Below are positions 1-6,753 of a DNA stretch of 7,141 nucleotides, piece after piece. The position numbers were made by a program, and so were the translations under genes. Source of the stretch: 13-1-40CM-64-14 sp036393975. GTDB lineage: Bacteria > Sysuimicrobiota > Sysuimicrobiia > Sysuimicrobiales > Kaftiobacteriaceae. The stretch lies in NCBI GenBank assembly GCA_036393975.1, contig DASWFZ010000252.1:1-7141 (forward strand), written 5' to 3'. The notes under the pieces are model-generated. The model did not search any database. It saw only the letters and a list, made by a program, of their open reading frames with translations, and was not told the DNA's origin. The stretch's first letter is position 1; every line of letters starts with the position of its first letter.

Positions 1-154
1 CGGCTACATGCTGGTCAACGACTCCATCTTCGCTGCGCTCGTCTACGGGCAGCAGCAGTACCTGGCCCATCCGTATGTGAAGGGTGTCGGCGGCAACGCG
101 CAGTACGACTTCGATTGGAAGTCGGCGCGGATCCTGAAGCACTCGGGCACTTAA
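1..154 (+). CDS. C-terminal end of a second family-5 ABC solute-binding protein (partial, start outside window)
   Basis: Reading from base 2 gives 50 codons ending in TAA at 152-154, with no start inside the window. The peptide begins GYMLVNDS, contains HPYVKG, GGNA and YDF, and ends RILKHSGT. Aligned without gaps to the C-terminus of the complete binding protein at 5067-6728, about 32 of 48 residues are identical by hand count. This is therefore the tail of a paralogous extracytoplasmic substrate-binding protein of the oligopeptide/dipeptide/nickel class, the part that completes the last strands of the C-terminal lobe. It is transcribed toward the minus-strand operon and ends 12 bases from that operon's last stop codon. 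Whether it is an intact gene, has its own permeases, or is an orphan binding protein cannot be seen here. Confidence 0.88.
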   Translation, partial: GYMLVNDSIFAALVYGQQQYLAHPYVKGVGGNAQYDFDWKSARILKHSGT

Positions 155-159
155 GCCCG
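144..159. terminator. Small GC hairpin at the junction of two convergent genes (weak candidate)
   Basis: CGGGC (144-148) and GCCCG (155-159) can pair around a six-base loop that contains the TAA stop of the plus-strand gene. The hairpin sits between two convergent stop codons, where a bidirectional terminator would be useful. The stem is only 5 bp and no T-run follows on either strand, so intrinsic termination is doubtful. Confidence 0.25.
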
Positions 160-166
160 TCTCCGA

Positions 167-1063
167 TTACTTCACCGAGGCCAGGACGTCGGGCGACATG
201 TCGGCGTCGAACGGGCCGCCCGGGTTGTCGATGATCCAGACATGCAGCATCTCGGGTGTGCTCCGGTTACTGCTCCCCCGCGGACAGGTCCCGCTCTTGT
301 CTCCGCGGTCGGAGGACGAGTCGTGAGCAAAGGCGACGATGACGCCGGTAGTCCGATCGAAGCACAGGTTGTCGTGGTGATGCCAGACGGTCAACGACCC
401 ACCGATCCGCGGGCCGGACATTCCAAGCCGCGGCATGATGTACATCGCCCCGATCAACACCGGCCCGCGCGGGCTGTTGTAGTAGATCAGTGACTGCACG
501 TGGTCCGGTCGCAAGATGTCGGCGTCCGTGAAGTAGGCCTGGTTGACGTAGTGCATGATTGCGAGTCCCTCTGGCTCCATGGGCAAGTAGCCGGCCTTGA
601 TCGCGACACTCTGGTCCTTGTACTTCGCAATGACCGCCCTGGTGTCGTCGATGAGCTTCAAGGCTGCCGCCAGCTGGGCGCCGGTGACGCCCGTCGCAGG
701 AGCTGCCGCGTGGTTGTGGTCCGACGCGGTGCCGGCCGCGTTCGGCGCCGAGTGCTCCACCGATGCCGCCCAGCCCGCGAAATCACTCGACAGCACTATC
801 AACGCGAGCGAGCCGATCAGAAAAACACGTCGCGTCCAAGTCCCGAACGGTAGCGACGTATATGAGGCCCCGATCAGTCCGACCACGACGAGCGCGATGC
901 CGGCCCCCAGAAGGACATGGCCCGGGTTGGACAAGGTGAAGATCCCTTCGCGGTGTGCCAGCGTCGGATCCTTTGCGTGCAGGTAAGCGTCGAGGGCGAG
1001 CCCGCTCAGCAGCGCCACCACCCCCGCGACCCCAGTCGTCAGGAAGACGGCCAGCTTCTTCAT
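167..1063 (-). CDS. Three-helix membrane protein with His/Trp/Cys-rich extracytoplasmic domain, unknown function
   Basis: I cannot name this 298-residue family. It has hydrophobic segments near residues 4-26, 46-68 and 79-98. Arg78-Arg79 before the third helix fits a cytoplasmic loop, which would place the C-terminal 200 residues outside. The first loop carries H29, H37 and H49. A low-complexity Ala/His linker (DHNH, 115-118) leads to a folded-looking domain with HYVN (171-174), W227-HHH-D-N-L-C234, C260, M272-L-H-V-W and NPGGPF (280-285). Clustered His, Asp and Cys suggest metal binding or a disulfide; that is inference. The ATG lies 11 bases after the TGA of the DppF-type ATPase, with only a five-G stretch (1069-1073) as a Shine-Dalgarno candidate, so it is probably the last gene of the transporter operon and translationally coupled. 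It is not a standard Opp/Dpp subunit. It could be a transport accessory, a metal-handling protein or an unrelated passenger. Confidence 0.85.
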   Translation of the reverse strand: MKKLAVFLTTGVAGVVALLSGLALDAYLHAKDPTLAHREGIFTLSNPGHVLLGAGIALVVVGLIGASYTSLPFGTWTRRVFLIGSLALIVLSSDFAGWAASVEHSAPNAAGTASDHNHAAAPATGVTGAQLAAALKLIDDTRAVIAKYKDQSVAIKAGYLPMEPEGLAIMHYVNQAYFTDADILRPDHVQSLIYYNSPRGPVLIGAMYIMPRLGMSGPRIGGSLTVWHHHDNLCFDRTTGVIVAFAHDSSSDRGDKSGTCPRGSSNRSTPEMLHVWIIDNPGGPFDADMSPDVLASVK

Positions 1064-1074
1064 GGGAACCCCCG

Positions 1075-2085
1075 TCAGAGCTTACCCGGGAAGTGGCAGG
1101 CGGCGAGGTGTCCATCCTGCTTCCTCTCGAGTGGCGGCTCCACCTCGGAACAGATCGGCTGGGCGATCGGACAGCGGGTGTGGAACCGGCAGCCGCTGGG
1201 CGGATTCACAGGGGACGGGATCTCGCCCGTGAGCAGGATCGGGCGGCGCGCGACCTCGAGGTCAGGGTCGGGGATAGGGACCGAGCTCTGCAGGACCTTC
1301 GTATAAGGGTGCAACGGCGTGTCGCGCACCTCCGCCGTCGTGCCGACCTCGACGATTTTGCCCAGGTACATCACCGAAATGCGATCGCTCATGTGGTGCA
1401 CCACGGACAGGTCGTGGGCGACGAATAGGAAGGTCAGGTGGAACCGCTCCTGCAGATCCTCCATCAGGTTGACGATTTGGGCCTGGATGGAGACGTCCAG
1501 GGCCGAGACGGGCTCATCGGCCACGATGAAGGTGGGGTTCAGGACCAGGGCACGCGCAATGCCGATGCGCTGGCGCTGCCCTCCGGAGAACTCATGCGGG
1601 TAGCGGTTGATGAAGTTGGGGTTCAGGCCGCACACTCGCATCACTTCCTGCACGCGCTCGTTGACTGCGCGGCCACGGGCCACGCGGAAGTTGTGCAGCG
1701 GCTCGGCGATGATGTCGCCGACCGCCATGCGCGGATTCAAGGATGCGTAGGGGTCCTGGAAGATCATCTGCATCTGCTGCCGCAGCCGGCGCAGCTTCTC
1801 GCCGCGGGTGCGTGTCAGGTCGACGTCCTTGAAGTAGACGTGGCCGGACGTGGCCGGTTGCAGCTGCACGATCACCCTCCCCAGCGTTGACTTGCCGCAG
1901 CCAGATTCCCCGACCAGCCCCAGAGTCTCGCCTGGGTGGACCACGAGGTCCACTCCGTCCACCGCGTGCACGACCGAGTGGCCGAAGAGTCCAGCGCCGA
2001 CGGCGAAGTGTTTGACCACCTTCTCGACCCGGAGCAAGGGCGCCGTGGCGGCTCTGGTCGTGGCCGGACTCGCCTCGGCCGTCAC
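1075..2085 (-). CDS. DppF/OppF-type ATP-binding subunit of a peptide/nickel-class ABC importer
   Basis: One of the two cytoplasmic ATPases that power the importer (336 aa, normal length). Visible motifs are Walker A G59-ESGCGKS-T67, Q-loop Q110 in IFQDP, signature SGGQ at 167-170, Walker B FIVADE at 186-191, D-loop SALD at 194-197 and switch histidine H224. The oligopeptide-type C-terminal extension follows, with HPYT at 259-262 and four cysteines (C299, C305, C312, C330) that match the iron-sulfur-type motif of this family. The start is GTG at 2085-2083: the sequence LLRVEKVVKHF (about 18-27) then falls at the expected distance, and GGAGG lies 10 bases upstream (2100-2096). GTG overlaps the TGA of the preceding ATPase gene as GTGA, so the two are translationally coupled and made in near-equal amounts, as a heterodimeric motor needs. 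The substrate cannot be deduced from an ATPase. Confidence 0.96.
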   Translation of the reverse strand: MTAEASPATTRAATAPLLRVEKVVKHFAVGAGLFGHSVVHAVDGVDLVVHPGETLGLVGESGCGKSTLGRVIVQLQPATSGHVYFKDVDLTRTRGEKLRRLRQQMQMIFQDPYASLNPRMAVGDIIAEPLHNFRVARGRAVNERVQEVMRVCGLNPNFINRYPHEFSGGQRQRIGIARALVLNPTFIVADEPVSALDVSIQAQIVNLMEDLQERFHLTFLFVAHDLSVVHHMSDRISVMYLGKIVEVGTTAEVRDTPLHPYTKVLQSSVPIPDPDLEVARRPILLTGEIPSPVNPPSGCRFHTRCPIAQPICSEVEPPLERKQDGHLAACHFPGKL

Positions 2086-3080
2086 CGCTTGACCGCCTCC
2101 GGATCCGGCACGTTGCGCATGAGGACCCAGCAGCGCGCGAGGTGCCCCTCACCCACTTGGTCGAGGTCGGGCTCCTGAGTGAGGCACTGGTCGACTCGGA
2201 ACCGGCAGCGCGGGTGGAACTTGCAGCCGGGAGGGAGATTCGAAAGGTCGGGTGGGAGGCCTGAGATCGAGATCAGCTTCTCGTGCCCGCGCTCGTCGAT
2301 GCGAGGCAGTGAGCGCAGCAGCGACCAGGTGTAGGGATGCTGAGGATTCTTGAAGATCGCGCGCGTGGGGCCCTGCTCGACGATTCGGCCCGCATACATC
2401 ACAATGACGCGCTGGCACAGGCTTGCGACCACCGAAAGGTTGTGCGTGATGAGAATCACAGAAGCGGAAAACTCGTTGCTGAGGTCGCGGAGCAGCTCGA
2501 TGATCGAGGCCTGGACCGTGACGTCGAGGGCCGTAGTCGGCTCATCGGCGATGAGCAGCGGCGCCTCGTTCGAGAGTCCCATCGCAATCATCACACGCTG
2601 CCTCATTCCGCCCGAGAACTGGTGTGGATAGTCGCTTACGCGCTGGTCTGAGGCGGGGATGCGCACGCGTTTCATGATCGGGACGACGCGCTCATGCGCC
2701 TGCTTGCGGGTGAAGCGACGGTGCGCCGCCATCGCCTCCTCGATCTGGAATCCGACCCTGAGCACCGGGTTGAGCGAGGTCATCGGGTCCTGGAAGATCA
2801 TCGCCGCATCCGCGCCCCTGAACTCCCTGATCTCCTCGTCGGTCATGTGGACAACATCCCTCTCGCCGAAGAGGATGCGGCCGTTGGTGATGCGTCCCGG
2901 TTCGGGGACCAGACGCAGGATCGAAAGCGCCGTCATGGTCTTGCCCGACCCTGACTCGCCCACGATGCCGACCCTCTCGCCCCGCTCGATTTCGAAGCTC
3001 ACGCCATCGACGGCGGTCACCGTCGAAGAGGAGCCGAAGAACTGGACCCGAAGGTCTTGGACTCGCAGCAGGGGGGCCGT
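2082..3080 (-). CDS. DppD/OppD-type ATP-binding subunit, start codon abnormal (ACG in the expected position)
   Basis: The partner ATPase, about 332 aa if read from 3080. Numbering from there: Walker A GESGSGKT at 41-48, Q97 in IFQDP, signature SGGM at 156-159, Walker B LLIADE ending D179-E180, H213 in ITHN, HPYT at 248-251, and cysteines C286, C292, C299 and C317 with exactly the spacing of the other ATPase. The first standard start in frame is GTG at 3020, but the frame stays open to a TGA at 3095-3093. The extra codons give APLLRVQDLRVQFF, the conserved first beta strands and the aromatic A-loop that contacts adenine. A protein from 3020 would lack these. The codon at 3080-3078 is ACG, with GAGG 10 bases upstream. 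An ATG there would give a textbook N-terminus, so a start-codon change, a sequencing error, or ACG/CTG (3071 or 3068) initiation is likely. The gene ends in the GTGA overlap. Confidence 0.92.
   Translation of the reverse strand, partial: TAPLLRVQDLRVQFFGSSSTVTAVDGVSFEIERGERVGIVGESGSGKTMTALSILRLVPEPGRITNGRILFGERDVVHMTDEEIREFRGADAAMIFQDPMTSLNPVLRVGFQIEEAMAAHRRFTRKQAHERVVPIMKRVRIPASDQRVSDYPHQFSGGMRQRVMIAMGLSNEAPLLIADEPTTALDVTVQASIIELLRDLSNEFSASVILITHNLSVVASLCQRVIVMYAGRIVEQGPTRAIFKNPQHPYTWSLLRSLPRIDERGHEKLISISGLPPDLSNLPPGCKFHPRCRFRVDQCLTQEPDLDQVGEGHLARCWVLMRNVPDPEAVKR
2096..2100 (-). promoter_or_regulatory. Ribosome binding site that fixes the GTG start of the DppF-type ATPase
   Basis: The minus strand reads GGAGG here, 10 bases before the GTG at 2085-2083 and inside the 3' end of the preceding ATPase gene. 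It supports the GTG start and coupled translation across the GTGA overlap. Confidence 0.7.
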
Positions 3081-3084
3081 GTTT

Positions 3085-3127
3085 CTAGTGCCTCATACGC
3101 GGATGCCTAGTGCCTCATGCGGGGATC
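3085..3127 (-). repeat. Tandem near-duplicate of the last seven codons of the DppC-type permease gene
   Basis: On the minus strand the permease ends (3127-3107) with codons for D-P-R-M-R-H and TAG. One base later (3105-3085) a second 21-base unit encodes H-P-R-M-R-H-TAG in a different frame. The two units match at 18 of 21 bases; the 12-base core ATGAGGCACTAG is identical, and two of the three differences are synonymous third positions. The repeat lies exactly between the permease and the ATPase whose start codon is abnormal. Confidence 0.85.
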
Positions 3128-4033
3128 GAAGGCATCGCGCAGGCCATCGCCCAGCCAGTTGAACGCCATCAGCGTGATGGAGAGCGCGATGGTCGGCGCC
3201 AGCACGATGTGAGGCGCAAAGTCCATGCCGTGGTAGCCGTCAGCGGCCATGGCGCCCCACGAGGGCGTAGGCGAGGGAAGGCCCAGGCCGAGGAAGCTCA
3301 GGAACGCCTCGAATAACACGGCCGCGGGGATGGCGAACGTCGCCTGGACGATGATCGGTCCGAGCGCGTTCGGGAGGATGTGGCGGGCCACGATGCGTAG
3401 GTTGCGAGCGCCGCTCATGCGCGCCGCCTCGACGAACTCGCGTTCCCGCAACGCCAGCGTCTGGCCCCTGACCAGACGGGCGACGTCCATCCAGCGCGTG
3501 AGCGAGAAAGCGAGCACGATCACGAAGACGCCGCGCGGGATGAGATGGAGCGCATCGGAGAGCACGAACACCAGGATCAGCGCCACAAGCAGGTCCGGAA
3601 TCCCGTACCAGATGTTAATGAAGAACGAGATCGCGGTGTCCACCCAGCCGCGGTAGTAGCCCGCAATGAGGCCGAGTGGAATCCCGATAAGGCTGACGAT
3701 GATGGCGCTCCCAACTCCCACCTGGATCGTGATCGTGGCGCCACCCATGATCCGGCTCAGGATGTCGCGGCCGGCCTGGTCCAGACCGAGCAGGTGTTTC
3801 GCCGAGGGAGGCTGATAGGTGGGCCCGACGGCCTGCAGCCAAACGGGGTAAGGCGTCCAGAACGTGGCCACGATTGCGGTGGTGAGCAGCAGCGCGATGA
3901 TGCAGGCGCCGACCAGGGCGAGGCGGTTGCGCCGGATGCGGTTCCAAGCGTCTTGCAGAAGCGAGACCTGCTCCACTGGCATCTCATAGGTGGCGGCTAG
4001 CTCGGGCTGCGGGAGCGGGGCGACGGCGGCCAT
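3107..4033 (-). CDS. DppC/OppC-type inner-membrane permease subunit
   Basis: One of two integral membrane subunits forming the transport channel (308 aa, typical). The N-terminal OppC-type segment has LLQDAWNRIRRNRLALVG at about 25-42, leading into the first helix (37-58). Then come an extracytoplasmic stretch with the family motif LLGLDQAGRDILSRI (81-95), helices near 101-124, 137-158, 168-180, 225-246 and 275-294, and the cytoplasmic EAA coupling loop EFVEAARMSGAR (199-210) continuing to ILPN (219-222), which docks on the ATPases. The open frame extends upstream, but that part lies antisense-free inside the previous permease in another frame and is not homologous. The ATG at 4033-4031 shares one base with the previous gene's TGA (TGATG), and GAGG lies about 11 bases upstream. 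It ends DPRMRH at the duplicated segment. Confidence 0.96.
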   Translation of the reverse strand: MAAVAPLPQPELAATYEMPVEQVSLLQDAWNRIRRNRLALVGACIIALLLTTAIVATFWTPYPVWLQAVGPTYQPPSAKHLLGLDQAGRDILSRIMGGATITIQVGVGSAIIVSLIGIPLGLIAGYYRGWVDTAISFFINIWYGIPDLLVALILVFVLSDALHLIPRGVFVIVLAFSLTRWMDVARLVRGQTLALREREFVEAARMSGARNLRIVARHILPNALGPIIVQATFAIPAAVLFEAFLSFLGLGLPSPTPSWGAMAADGYHGMDFAPHIVLAPTIALSITLMAFNWLGDGLRDAFDPRMRH

Positions 4034-4977
4034 CAGTAGCGGATCCTCGGGTCGAGCACGGGATAGATCACATCCACCGCGAGGTTGGCGAGGCCGACCA
4101 GTGCGGCGTAGAAGGTGAAGACCCCGATCACGATGTTGTAATCGCGGGCCAGGATGCTGGTGATGAACTCCTTGCCCAGGCCAGGGATGCCGAAGATGTT
4201 CTCGATCACGACCGAGCCGGTGATGATGCCGGTGATCAGCGGCCCGAGGATCGTCACCACGGGGATGAGCGCGTTGCGAAGCGCGTGCCGGATCACGACC
4301 ACCCTTGGCTTCAACCCCTTCGCCCAGGCGGTCCGCACGTAGTCCGTGCGGATCGTTTCGAGCATGCTGGCTCGGGTGAGCCGGGCAACGTACGCTGCGT
4401 ACGGCAGGCCGAGCGCCAGCGCCGGTACCGGAATCTGTTCGATCTTGCCCCACCCGGGGACGTAGTACAACGTGCCTCCGGTCCATATGTAGAAATAGTG
4501 GCCGGCGATCAGCAAACCGAAGATCGCGAGTACGAAGCTCGGGATGCTGTAGCCCACCACCGACGCGCTGGAGGCGACGTAGTCGATCCACGTGTTTTGC
4601 CGCAGGGCGGCGATGACTCCCAGAATGAGGCCGAGTCCGATCGTGATCAACAATGCGAAGAAACCGACCGTGGCGCTGACCGACGCCTCCCTGATCAGCA
4701 GGGGCGTGATGAACACGCCTCGGTTCTTCAGCGACTCGCCTAGATTGCCGTGGAGCACGTTCGTGAACCAGTTGACGTACTGCTGGGGCAGGGGCAGGTC
4801 GAGGCCGTAGTGGTGAAGGTTGGCCGCCAGCGACTGGGGGCTGGTTCGCGTCTCGTTGAGAAAGGCGTTCCCGGGGATCTGGTGCAGAAGCAAGAACACG
4901 ATCGAGGAAACCAGCACGGTCGTGACCGCGATCAGGATTAGGCGCTGCCCGATATAGCTGACCGTGCCTCGCGTCAT
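4033..4977 (-). CDS. DppB/OppB-type inner-membrane permease subunit
   Basis: The other membrane subunit (314 aa, normal). The N-terminal helix at about 11-32 (QRLILIAVTTVLVSS followed by HQIPG) is the classic OppB/DppB opening. The extracytoplasmic segment contains LGLDLPLPQQY-like spacing (about 57-67) and GNLGESL (77-83). Further helices lie near 101-123, 134-159, 183-200, 237-258 and 281-305. The EAA loop is DYVRTAWAKGLKPRVVVIRH at 212-231, followed by ALRNALIPV. It ends with VLDPRIRY, the usual C-terminal pattern. The ATG start at 4977-4975 has only a modest AAGG upstream (about 4990). It is separated from the binding-protein gene by 89 bases containing a strong hairpin, and overlaps the next permease by one base (TGATG), so BC are coupled. 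Confidence 0.96.
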   Translation of the reverse strand: MTRGTVSYIGQRLILIAVTTVLVSSIVFLLLHQIPGNAFLNETRTSPQSLAANLHHYGLDLPLPQQYVNWFTNVLHGNLGESLKNRGVFITPLLIREASVSATVGFFALLITIGLGLILGVIAALRQNTWIDYVASSASVVGYSIPSFVLAIFGLLIAGHYFYIWTGGTLYYVPGWGKIEQIPVPALALGLPYAAYVARLTRASMLETIRTDYVRTAWAKGLKPRVVVIRHALRNALIPVVTILGPLITGIITGSVVIENIFGIPGLGKEFITSILARDYNIVIGVFTFYAALVGLANLAVDVIYPVLDPRIRY

Positions 4978-5011
4978 CTGTTCTCTACCTTCAGCTCATG
5001 TCCAGGTTGAG

Positions 5012-5042
5012 AGGGGGGCCGCCACACTGGCGAACCCCCCCT
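5012..5042 (-). promoter_or_regulatory. Strong intercistronic hairpin between binding-protein and permease genes
   Basis: A and six Gs (5012-5018) pair with six Cs and T (5036-5042). After a 1x3 internal loop, CGCCA (5020-5024) pairs with TGGCG (5028-5032) around a three-base loop. In the direction of the operon there is no T-run after it, so it looks more like an mRNA stabiliser or partial attenuator than a full terminator. Such elements commonly let the binding protein be made in excess over the membrane subunits. That role is inference. Confidence 0.65.
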
Positions 5043-5066
5043 ATTTTCCGCGTTATCGGGTCGCTT

Positions 5067-6728
5067 TTAGGAGTGCTGGAGTATTCGCACCCCGCTCCAG
5101 CGGAAGTCGTACAGAGCGTTGCCGCCGGCGCCCTTGACGTAAGGGTGGACGACGTACTGCTGGATTCCATAGACCAGGTTGCCGGCGACCGAGTCGTCGA
5201 CCAGCATCTTGCCGGCTGCCTTGTAGTCGGCCAGAGCGGCCGACAGGGGCTTCGTGTTGGCGTTCTTGACCAGGCTGTCGAGAGCCGGGTTCGAGTAGCA
5301 CGAGCCGCCCGAGCCGGCGCCGGTCACGAACAGGAAGTCGAACCAGTCCTGGGGGTGGTCGTAGTCCGCGCCCCAGCTGTGGCGGAAGATCGGATAGGTG
5401 CACTTGTTGCGGGCGGAGAAGAACGATGCTCTGTCCTGGGACGCGCACTGCACGCTCACGCCCAGGTTCTGCTTCCACTGCGAGGCCAGGTTCTCGCACA
5501 CGGCCTTGTTGAAGGCGGTTGCGTTGTATGTGTACGTCAGGCCCGCAACCTTGGACCCGGTCGGGTCCCAAGCCTTGTACTCGGCCTTGGCGGCAGCCGC
5601 GTCGAACTTGGAGTTCGGGTCTGCGTTGTCGCCGAGGTAGCCCTGCAGGCCCTTGGTGATCGTTCCCCCGGTGGCGGCGACGCACGCGGTGCCCTTGGAG
5701 CAGGCGATGTCGACCAGCTGCGAGAGGTCGACCGAGGTGATGAACGCGTGGCGGCCGTGCTTACCAGCCTCGGTGCCGGCGAACGGACCGGACTTCAGGT
5801 TGAAGCCGATCCACGTGGTGCGAGCTGCGGGCTGCAGCGTGAGCTGAGTCTTGAGCTGCGGGTCGGAGTTGTACCGGATGACGTCCTCGGGCGTCAGGTT
5901 CTGGTTCATAAAGCCGATGAGGCTGTAGTTCCCAGATTCGTACTTGGTGAGAGAGGCCTTCTGGTCGGCGATGACCTCGATGTGGACCTTCGTGAGTGCG
6001 CCCGTTGATCCGCCATACCAGTTGGCAACCGGCGCGAAGTCAAGCGACTCCTTGGGCGTGCGGGCCGTCATCTTGAACTGCCCGCTGCCAATGAATGTAG
6101 AGGTGTTGGTGAACCACTTGTCGTCGCCGCCCCCGGCGGTGATCGCCTTCTGGTCGACCACCCACGCCGTCCACAGGGCAACTTCGGTGTACCAGTAGCC
6201 GGCGGGAGCGCTGAGCGTGGCCGAGAAACTGAAGTCGTCGATCTTCTTGAGACCGGTCATCGTGGTCGCTTTGCCGTTCGCGACGTCGTCATATCCGGCG
6301 ACCGGCGCAAATACGGAGGCATAGTCACCCTGGATGCGCGCGGCGCGATTCCAGCTGTAGATGAAGTCGTCGGACTTGATCGCGTCGCCGTTGGAGAACT
6401 TGGCGTCGTGCCGCATCGTGAACGTGTAGGTCAGGCCATCTGTCGAGATGTCGGGCGCCTTGGTGGCGATATCTGGCACCTCTTTCAAGTTGTCGTCGAA
6501 CCTGAACAGGCCCGAGAACACGTTCTGGAAGAGGTCGATGTCGACCGCAGCCGACATGTGGGCGGGGTCGAGATCACCTACGTCGTCGTTGATCGGGAAG
6601 CTGAGACTCTGATCGGCGGCCAGGTTCTCCGACGTCCCTCCCCCGCCGCCGCCACACGCGCCCAGCACGAGGCTGGCCACGCCGCCCACACAGAGGGCCT
6701 TCGCGAACCGTAACGAAGTTGGAGTCAT
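5067..6728 (-). CDS. Family-5 (OppA/DppA-type) solute-binding lipoprotein of the ABC importer
   Basis: Extracytoplasmic receptor of the importer (553 aa, normal). It has a signal peptide with R7 and K10, a hydrophobic core, and lipobox LGAC with C25 as the lipidated residue, followed by a Gly-rich linker (26-31). Family-5 signatures follow: GDLDPAHM (51-58), FSGLFRFDDNLKEVPDIA (71-88), and the YTFTMRHDAKFSNGD run (101-115) leading to DDFIYSWNR (120-128). C-terminal lobe motifs include SWGADYDHPQDWFDF (451-465). The mature chain has six more cysteines (C343, C349, C411, C428, C443, C477), enough for three disulfides. The start is ATG with AGGAG six bases upstream. It is the first gene of the operon. 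The C-terminus (residues 506-553) is closely matched by the partial gene at the left edge. The family binds peptides, nickel chelates, opines and others, and the ligand cannot be read from sequence. Confidence 0.96.
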   Translation of the reverse strand: MTPTSLRFAKALCVGGVASLVLGACGGGGGGTSENLAADQSLSFPINDDVGDLDPAHMSAAVDIDLFQNVFSGLFRFDDNLKEVPDIATKAPDISTDGLTYTFTMRHDAKFSNGDAIKSDDFIYSWNRAARIQGDYASVFAPVAGYDDVANGKATTMTGLKKIDDFSFSATLSAPAGYWYTEVALWTAWVVDQKAITAGGGDDKWFTNTSTFIGSGQFKMTARTPKESLDFAPVANWYGGSTGALTKVHIEVIADQKASLTKYESGNYSLIGFMNQNLTPEDVIRYNSDPQLKTQLTLQPAARTTWIGFNLKSGPFAGTEAGKHGRHAFITSVDLSQLVDIACSKGTACVAATGGTITKGLQGYLGDNADPNSKFDAAAAKAEYKAWDPTGSKVAGLTYTYNATAFNKAVCENLASQWKQNLGVSVQCASQDRASFFSARNKCTYPIFRHSWGADYDHPQDWFDFLFVTGAGSGGSCYSNPALDSLVKNANTKPLSAALADYKAAGKMLVDDSVAGNLVYGIQQYVVHPYVKGAGGNALYDFRWSGVRILQHS

Positions 6729-6734
6729 AGCTTT

Positions 6735-6739
6735 CTCCT
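6735..6739 (-). promoter_or_regulatory. Strong ribosome binding site of the solute-binding protein gene
   Basis: The minus strand reads AGGAG, six bases before the ATG at 6728-6726. It is the best Shine-Dalgarno match in the operon, consistent with high expression of the binding protein. Confidence 0.8.
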
Positions 6740-6753
6740 AGATCGAAAAGCTC

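Noticed and set aside
1592..2152. 186-codon minus-strand frame overlapping both ATPase genes
   Set aside because: It is a shifted-frame shadow of the DppF-type ATPase with an Arg-rich composition; the real frame has all ABC motifs.
3085..3096. ATG at 3096 as the start of the DppD-type ATPase
   Set aside because: It is in a different frame from the ATPase and meets TAG after two further codons, so neither it nor an indel in the nearby C-run would make a functional start.
4034..4591. Upstream extension of the DppC-type permease frame
   Set aside because: The extra 186 codons overlap the DppB-type permease in another frame and look like an Arg/Pro-rich shadow; the permease homology begins at the ATG at 4033.
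5012..5049. Hairpin plus TATTTT as an intrinsic terminator on the plus strand
   Set aside because: The T-rich tail is on the plus strand, but no plus-strand gene leads into it, so it is better read as an intercistronic structure of the minus-strand mRNA.
4998..6008. 336-codon open frame on the plus strand
   Set aside because: It lies antisense to the well-supported binding-protein gene, its translation is rich in Val, Arg and Gly with no motifs, and long antisense frames are common in GC-rich DNA.
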